64,000 bases of DNA from Thalassia testudinum (taxonomy: Eukaryota > Streptophyta > Magnoliopsida > Alismatales > Hydrocharitaceae): contig JAZHRO010000013.1 of assembly GCA_037157565.1 (NCBI GenBank), positions 72,905,501 to 72,969,500 of the forward strand, read 5' to 3'. How positions within the stretch are numbered: the stretch's first letter is position 1; each line of letters opens with the position of its first letter. The notes below the pieces were generated by a model. It was not told the DNA's origin. It searched no databases and worked only from the letters and a program-made list of their open reading frames with translations. Of this stretch, positions 57,603 to 64,000 are shown one piece after another. The position numbers and the translations under genes were made by a program.

Positions 57603-58698
57603 ATTGACGCCGTTGCCGGGGAGCTACGGCTATTCTAGAAGCCTTGAATTTCTTTTAAGAGATTGCTAATCTTTTTCTCTCTCTTGTGTGCAGGTAAAAG
57701 AATGAGAAAGGCAGCCGCACAACAAACATTCCAACAACCAGGTAATCCTCATTAGCCCGTTTCTTAACTCCCTTAAAATCTGAAAAGGAACAAAAAGAAA
57801 AATCAACTTAGGGCTACCTGCATCATACAAAGTAATTCATCAAAGTTGCCTAATTTTCATTTCAGCTCAAGCTTAACTGTTCATCCAACTAAGGTAACCA
57901 AGGCTAAAACTTTCTTAATTGAGCCCTAGATACCAAAATTTTGAGGCAACTTAAATGGACCAACTAGAGTCAATCCAAGGATTAAAAATCTAGGGTTTTT
58001 AGAGACACACCTTCTATTAACAAAGAAAAGATCTTCCTAAAAAGAAGTGTGCCTAAGCCATTGGTTGAAAATACCTATTAAGAAAAACCCTAAACAATTG
58101 GCTCTCTAAACACTTAAACCCTAAAAAAGAAACAAGGCCTAAATTCTCAAAGGAATCCCTAGGTGAAGTTGACCCTTAGGGTCAACCAACCTTCAAATTA
58201 GGCCACCTTATTCACAAAAATACCTAAGAGTTCAAGTGAAACCTTAAGCACCTTGATCTTAAAGTAAAAGAGGTTGACTTAAGAGGTCAAGATCCCCATT
58301 CTGGTCTACCTGGAACCGCAGTGACAAGAGAGGTCGGGTGGGGGAAACCCTGTAACCCGTGGGGATGCTCTACCGTGTAGGGGTCTTCGCGGGACTCACC
58401 CTCTCTGGCTGCCCAGGTAATTCTCAGGTGGACGATCTTTCTGATCAAGGGGTCCATCTGCCCCTCACCTCTGTAGTCACCCGACACATTTTTGGGTGTC
58501 TTGATTAGGTCCAGCACCTTCTAAACTCATCTATTCCAACAGTGCATAAACGGTAGGAGATCCTTAAGACCACCCTTAAGATCTCCTTTAGGAATTCACT
58601 CTCATCAAGGCCAAGCCTCGACGCCCGTGTTTGCACAGCAACCCTACCCCATCATTCTCTCATCTGACTCTGAACCAAGCTCTTCTTCTTCCCCCATC
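57603..58698 (+). other. Athila primer-binding site and leader
   Basis: The primer site is followed by about 1.1 kb of leader without an open frame of note. Confidence 0.7.
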
Positions 58699-60300
58699 AT
58701 GGCTTAGCCAGTTGAGGAAGAAAACAATCTGAAGCATCAGCTCCAGCGACTTAATGACCTCTTCCAAAACTTTGTGCACCCACCACAGCGTCCTATGATG
58801 CGGAACCATTATAATCCTGCTACGGTGGCCATTGAGCCTCGAGTCAGAATCCCGACTGGAGGACCTGATTCCGAATTGAAGCCCAATATGATTCATGCTA
58901 TACCTAAATTCCATGGGCTTAATTCCGAAGATCCCCTCCAGCACATCAAACATCTGAAGCATCTGGCCCAAACTTTTGGGTCAGATGCGCAAAATCGGGA
59001 TATTCTTCTCATGAAGATGTTCTCCTTCTCTCTTATGGACAAAGCCGCTCATTGGTATCAAACTCAGACCCGGCTGATCAACACTTGGGAAGAACTTCAG
59101 TCCGAATTTTTGAAAAAGTTCTTTCCCGTTGGTCGGACCAATGCCTTGCGCCATCAGATTACTCACTTCACTCAGCAAACAGGGGAACCTCTCCATGAGG
59201 CATGGGATCGCTTTCAGGATCTCATGAGAAAGTGCCCCCATCACGGAGTTCCTAAATGGGAACAGGTCCAGTGTTTTTACCAGGGACTCCGTGAAGACAT
59301 CCGTCTTTTCGTCAATGCAACCTGCGGAGGGAATATCATGGGTCAACATGAGGACACCGTGTGGGAGATTCTCGAAAACATGTGCGAGAACTCCATCAAC
59401 AATGACTCCATGAGATTATTCGACAAGAAAAATACCCGCGCATCGGCGGATCTTAGGGGAGCACATGAGACGCAGGGCCTGTCTGCATCAGTCGACCTGG
59501 AATTAATGGCCAATCGATTGGACAAGGTCTCAATCATTGAAAAGAAGGTGGATGAGCTGACTCAGCACCTGCAGCGAGCCACCTCTGCGCATAGCCCCTC
59601 TGCACAGCCTCCTTCCACACGGGAGACTGTGCAAAACATTCTCCATCGATCTTCTCCTGGGATGGATCCATATCCATCATCTGATTCTCGGACCGGAGGG
59701 CCATTCGATCCTTTCTATGCCAGCCCGGGGAATTCCATTCCCCCTTTCTCTGACTCTCTGGCGGTTCCTTAGACCTGCGAGGACCTCAACTCCATCCAAA
59801 ACGACCCGTTCTCCAACACCTATAACCCTGGATGGCGAAACCATCCCAACTTTCAGTGGGTGGGAAATTCCCAAACCCAAAGACTACCCTTTCAGCCCCG
59901 CCCACAACCCTCTCGTCCTTATCAGCCGCCTCAGCCTTGGCCCAACCCCACTTATCCATCAGGGTCAAATCAGGATCAAATGTCCCTTATCCTTCAGACT
60001 TTGGCTGACATTCAAAGAACGAATGCGGCTATTCAAAAGCAACACAAGGACGAGCTTACAGAGGTCCGAAATCAACTGGTCCAGTTGGCAAATTCTCGCC
60101 AGCCAGGCACTCTTCCTTCCCAACCTCTTCCTAACCCGAATAACGTGCCAACCCAGCAGCGCGTTATGAACCCAAACCCGAGCCAAACCCATATGATTTA
60201 TCAGGCCCCCTCTGTTCCTTCACCCGACGGGATGAAGGCCTCCACTTCTTTTGCAGGCTACCAACAGCACCCCATCTTACCCAATCCCAACCAAAACTAG
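58699..60300 (+). pseudogene. Athila gag, broken by stops
   Basis: The likely original ATG at 58699 is followed by TAG as third codon. From 58774 the frame is open to 59772. Retrotrans_gag text is clear: IPKFHGLNSEDPLQHIKHL, FSFSLMDKAAHWYQ, EFLKKFFPVGRT, EAWDRFQDLMRKCPHHG and QCFYQGL. After a TAG at 59770 the same frame goes on with SNTYNPGWRNHPNFQW, a Pro/Gln-rich stretch and LADIQRTNAAIQKQ, to TAG at 60298. It packages element RNA in a virus-like particle. Both inner stops look like single-base changes. Confidence 0.9.
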
Positions 60301-61161
60301 GCAGGACTTAATTCCGTAACAACCCATAGTGGTAAGGAAACCCAAGATCCACCTCATCCAAACCACTTCAAGCCTGGTAGTGATCCCAAGCCTAGGACGG
60401 TAATCCCGGACGTTCCTACCCCTGTCTCAGATCCAAGACCTGGACCTATCCTAGAAGAACCAACCAAGATTCCGTTTCCCGAGGCCTTGACCAAGGGAAA
60501 GAAGACTACCAAGCCCGTGGCACCTGAGGAGGACCTGGTCAAGCTCTTTGAGCAGGTCCACATAAACATCCCCTTGATGGATGCAATCCGCCACGTACCG
60601 GCTTATGCACGATTCTTAAAGAATGTGCGTACACCCCAGCGTAAGCCACCAACCAAGAGTGGGAGTCCAATTGTTCTGTCAGAGCAAGCCAGCTCTGTAA
60701 TCCTAAGCAGACTCCCACCCAAGGCTAAAGATCCTGGTACTCCCCTGATTTCCTACAAGATAGGTGATACCCAATTTGATAGAGCCTTGCTAGACTTGGG
60801 TGCCTCCATAAATCTGATACCCACATCCTTACTTGACCATCTAGAAGAATCTGAGCTGAAACCAACTGAGGTGACATTACAATTAACAGATCGATCTATA
60901 AAGTCACCAAAAGGGATTCTCGAAGATGTAATTGTGAGGGTACGGGATTTCTACTTTCCTGTAGACTTTATAGTCTTAGACATGGACGCACCTGAGAACC
61001 TTAGGGATACACCAATCATTTTAGGGAGACTTTTCTTGGCTACTGCTAGAGCCAACATTAGCTGTGAGGAGGGTCAAGTAGAGGTCAAATTTGGGAATCA
61101 AACCCTGAAAATTGATATATTTAAGGCCCAACAAGGAATTAATTGCGGTGTCATCGAATAG
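60301..61161 (+). pseudogene. Athila aspartic protease region
   Basis: Same frame as gag; longest open stretch 60487-61161 (224 codons). The protease core is FDRALLDLGASINLIPTSLL (about 60778) with the group's DLGAS at the catalytic aspartate. The flap and C-terminal parts are seen as LTDRSIKSPKGILEDV and DTPIILGRLFLATARA (ILGR-type). A TAG at 61159 closes the frame before reverse transcriptase. Confidence 0.88.
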
Positions 61162-61179
61162 ATTTGTGACATTAGGGCT

Positions 61180-62900
61180 TTGGTTGATGAAACACACTTC
61201 CAGAATGACCTGATTATATCTCATCAACCGCAGAAAGATCTTGACCCGCAAGCAGAGGAGTCGAATCCAGATTTGGACAACCCAGTAACTCCTACCCTTG
61301 AACCTCACGTTTATTCTGAACCACCCGCCGCTGCTGATAACCCCATCCTCGAGCTAAAGCCCCTTCCTGCTCACTTGAAATACATCTTTTTGGGTTCTAA
61401 TCAGACCCTTCCTGTGATTATCAATTCCAACCTCAATCCCGAACAGGAATCCCGCCTGATTGCTGTCGTCCAGCAACATCGCAGAGCCATCGGGTGGACT
61501 CTCGATGATTTGACTGGAATAAGTCCCTCTTATTGTACTCATCATATCTATTCAGAAGAAGGCGCACGACCTTCTCGTGAAATGCAGAGACGTTTGAACC
61601 CCAATCTGCAGGAGGTCATGAAAAAGGAGATCATCAAGTGGTTAGATGCCTGAATCATCTACCCGACCTCCGATAGTCGTTGGGTGAGCCCAATACAGGT
61701 TCTGCCTAAGAAGGCAGGACTCACCACTATAACGACTGAAATCGGAGAAGTCATTCCTACTCGATTAGCCAACGCATGGAGAGTCTGTATAGATTACTGC
61801 CGACTCAATTCCTCCACGAAGAAGGATCATTTCCCACTACCTTTCATTGATTAAATTCTCGAGAAACTAGTGGGAAATAGGTTCTTCTGCTTTCTTGACG
61901 GGTACTCCGGTTACAACCAAGTGGCAATCCATCCTGAGGACCAAGAAAAGACCACATTCACCTGCCCCTTCGGAACATACGCTTTCCGAAGGATGCCTTT
62001 CGGTCTTTGCAATGCACCCGCTACTTTTCAGCAGTGCATGCTTGCCATATTCTCAGATATGGTAGGTGCCTATCTAGAAGTCTTCATGGATGACTTTTCT
62101 ATTTTTTGGAGCATCATTTGACGATTGCCTTCAACACTTGGTCCAGATACTCAGGCGATGCATCGATGTGAATTTGGTTCTTTCCTGGGAAAAGAGCCAT
62201 TTCATGGTGCCTGAGGGAATTGTCCTGGGACACTTAATTTCGGAAAAAGGCATCCAGGTGGCTCGAGCTAAGGTTGATCTGATCTCTTGCCTTCCTATGC
62301 CTAGCTCGATCAGGGACATCCGTTCTTTTCTGGGGCACGTCGATTTTTACCGTCGTTTCATTCTGGATTTCTCAAAAATCGCACGCCCCTTGACTTCTCT
62401 TCTTTCTAAGGATGTGCCCTTTGAAGTCTCCAAGGAATGCACACTAGCCTTTGAAAACCTTCGTGGCCGAGTCACCCAGGCACCTATCCTACAATCCCCT
62501 GACTGGTCTCAACCCTTTGAGATCATGTGCGATGCGTCTGATTTCGCTGTAGGAGCTGTCCTGGGGCAGCAAGCTAACGGGAAACCCGTGGTCATCTACT
62601 ACGCTAGCAAGACACTTGACGAGGCTCAGCGTAACTATACGATTAAGGAGAAAGAGCTGCTAGCCGTAGTATTTGCCCTTGAAAAATTCCGATCGTATCT
62701 CCTGGGTTCCCATGTCATCATCTACTCGGATCACACGGCTGTAAGGCATCTCCTTGCTAAGAAGGATGAGAAGCCCCGACTAATTCGTTGGATCTTGCTG
62801 TTGCAAGAATTCGATCTTGTGATTCGCGACAAGGCGGGAAGGCAGAATGTGGTAGCCGACCATTTGTCCCGTCTTCCTTCTGAGATTATCAACCCTTCCG
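61180..62900 (+). pseudogene. Athila reverse transcriptase and RNase H
   Basis: In order: HLKYIFLGSNQTLPVII, IGWTLDDLTGISPSYC, MKKEIIKWLDA then TGA (61651), WRVCIDYCRLNSSTKKDHFP (about 61790), TAA (61852), FLDGYSGYNQVAIHPEDQEK and the catalytic FMDD (62083-62094). A run of six T at 62102-62107 carries a one-base shift. The frame then stays open to 63499 with GHVDFYRRFILDFSKIARPL and RNase H (CDASDFAVGAVLG at about 62530, TIKEKELLAVVFALEKFR, SDHTAVRHLL). Confidence 0.9.
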
Positions 62901-64000
62901 GACCCATCACGGAACATTTTCCTGATGAGCACCTACTGACTATTGGTACTAGACTTCCATTGTTTGCTGATATAGTAAACTACCTGGCATCTCATCAGAT
63001 CCCGTCTGATTGGCCGAAGGCCAAGCAAGACAAATTGCGTTCTAATGCCAAGTATTACATCTGGGAAGACCCGTACCTTTTCCGCATAGGTGCTGTTCAA
63101 GTCATCCGGAGATGTGTCCCGGAGGAGGAAATCAATAATATTCTCTCTTTTTGCCATGACCAGGCATGCGGTGGCCACTTCTCTGGGCATAAAATCGCAT
63201 CAAAAGTCCTCCAGTGTGGCTTTTACTGGCCCACGCTATTCAAAGACGCATACAGTCACTGCAATACATGCAATCGTTGCCAGACTTTGGGCAACATGAG
63301 CCGTCGCGACATGATGCCTTTGCAGCTGATTCTCGTATGCGAAATCTTTGATGTTTGGGGGATTGATTTTATGGGCCCCTTTCCTACTTCGGATGGTTTC
63401 GAATACATTCTGCTTGCTGTTGACTATGTGTCCAAATGGATCGAAGCCATCCCGACCCGAACCTGTGATCACAAAATCGTTCTCAAATTCATTCATTAAA
63501 ACATTTTCTCAAGGTTCGGGATTCCTCGTGCTATAATCTCTGATGGGGGGACCCATTTCACAAACGCTCAGTTTAGGTCACTGATGACCAAATACGGGGT
63601 GTCTCACCGAATCTCTACTCCTTACCACCCCCAAACTAATGGTCTAGCTGAGCTATCAAATTGGGAGATCAAGAAAATCCTGCAGGTCACTGTTTGGCCT
63701 AACAGGAAGGACTGGTCGTCCTGACTTCCGGAAGCATTGTGGGCATATAGGACCGCCCACAAAACCCAATTAGGCATGTCTCCCTTTAGACTGGTATATG
63801 GGAAGGCGTGTCTCCTTCCCGTAGAACTGAAGCATAAAGCTTATTGGGCAGTACGGAACTGTAATCTAGATCTTTCGAAGGTTGGAACCCACAAAAAACT
63901 TCAAATCAGCGAGATCGATGAATTACGCCTAGACGCGTATAAGAACTCGCGAATCTACAAGGAGTGGGTTAAAGCCTTCCATGACAAGCATATCTCGAGA
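62901..64000 (+). pseudogene. Athila integrase, 5' part
   Basis: The zinc domain is seen as HDQACGGHFSGHKI and CNTCNRCQ (63157-63285). The core follows with GIDFMGPFP (63359), the stop TAA at 63497, FGIPRAIISDGGTHF (about 63514) and HPQTNGLAELSNWEIKKIL (about 63627), so the DDE triad is recognisable. A TGA at 63721 precedes LPEALWAYRTAHKTQLGMSP. The domain continues past the window edge. Confidence 0.88.

Larger units (their letters stand above)
54989..64000 (+). mobile_element. Athila-group Gypsy retrotransposon, runs off the window
   Basis: 5' LTR 54989-57602, then an aspartate-tRNA-like primer site (TTGACGCCGTTGCCGGGGAG, 57604), a leader, gag, protease, reverse transcriptase, RNase H and integrase in Gypsy order. 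The gag wording and DLGAS protease are as recalled for Athila. The 3' LTR lies beyond 64000. Roughly nine stops or shifts show that this copy is not coding-competent. Confidence 0.9.

Overview
The window is nuclear DNA of a flowering plant. The reasons are GT-AG introns, plant Copia and Gypsy retrotransposons in several nested layers, L1-type LINE relics, and one split host gene that reads as a mitochondrial rhomboid protease (RBL12-like). The species cannot be fixed; the wording of the rhomboid's later exons reminds me of monocot orthologues, but that is not decisive.

Layout. 1-1705 is unassigned apart from one weak exon-like stretch. 1883-8549 is an old, full-length Copia element with ~1.08-kb LTRs and a perfect 5-bp target-site duplication (TSD). 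8550-12480 is AT-rich intergenic DNA. 12706-40373 (minus strand) is the host gene: eight exons add up to exactly 960 nt (319 codons plus stop) with intact phases, spread over ~27.7 kb. Intron 5 alone is 18.3 kb and holds a LINE split by a small Copia element, a young gag-only Sirevirus-like LTR element split into a second LINE relic, a MITE-like element, a short TRIM-like LTR element and an antisense LINE relic. Intron 3 holds a decayed Copia reverse transcriptase. 40374-41799 is the 5' flank of the gene.

41800-64000 is a nested stack. A Tat-like Gypsy element (LTR 41800-45009, then gag) is interrupted by two inverted 2.7-kb solo LTRs of one family (41948-44661 forward, 45223-47875 reverse) and by a Sirevirus-like LTR from 48402. 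That LTR is broken at 50067 by an Athila-like LTR. The Athila-like LTR is in turn broken by a reverse Athila solo LTR (52172-54918, TSD ACAAC) and by the 5' end of a long Athila element (5' LTR 54989-57602, then gag, protease, RT-RNase H and integrase) that runs past the window edge.

The most interesting signals are: (1) dense arrays of the palindrome CAGACGTCTG, found just upstream of the TATA box in Sirevirus-like LTRs and also in a seemingly unrelated LTR family, with the same half-site ATCAGACG forming a hairpin in the Athila LTR; (2) very short insertions of CCTTTC plus poly(A), each flanked by 9-15-bp direct repeats, scattered through the rhomboid introns; (3) a 69-bp tandem duplication over the last splice acceptor of the rhomboid gene, which creates a second, in-frame acceptor. 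All gene models come from reading the sequence; no search or alignment program was run.
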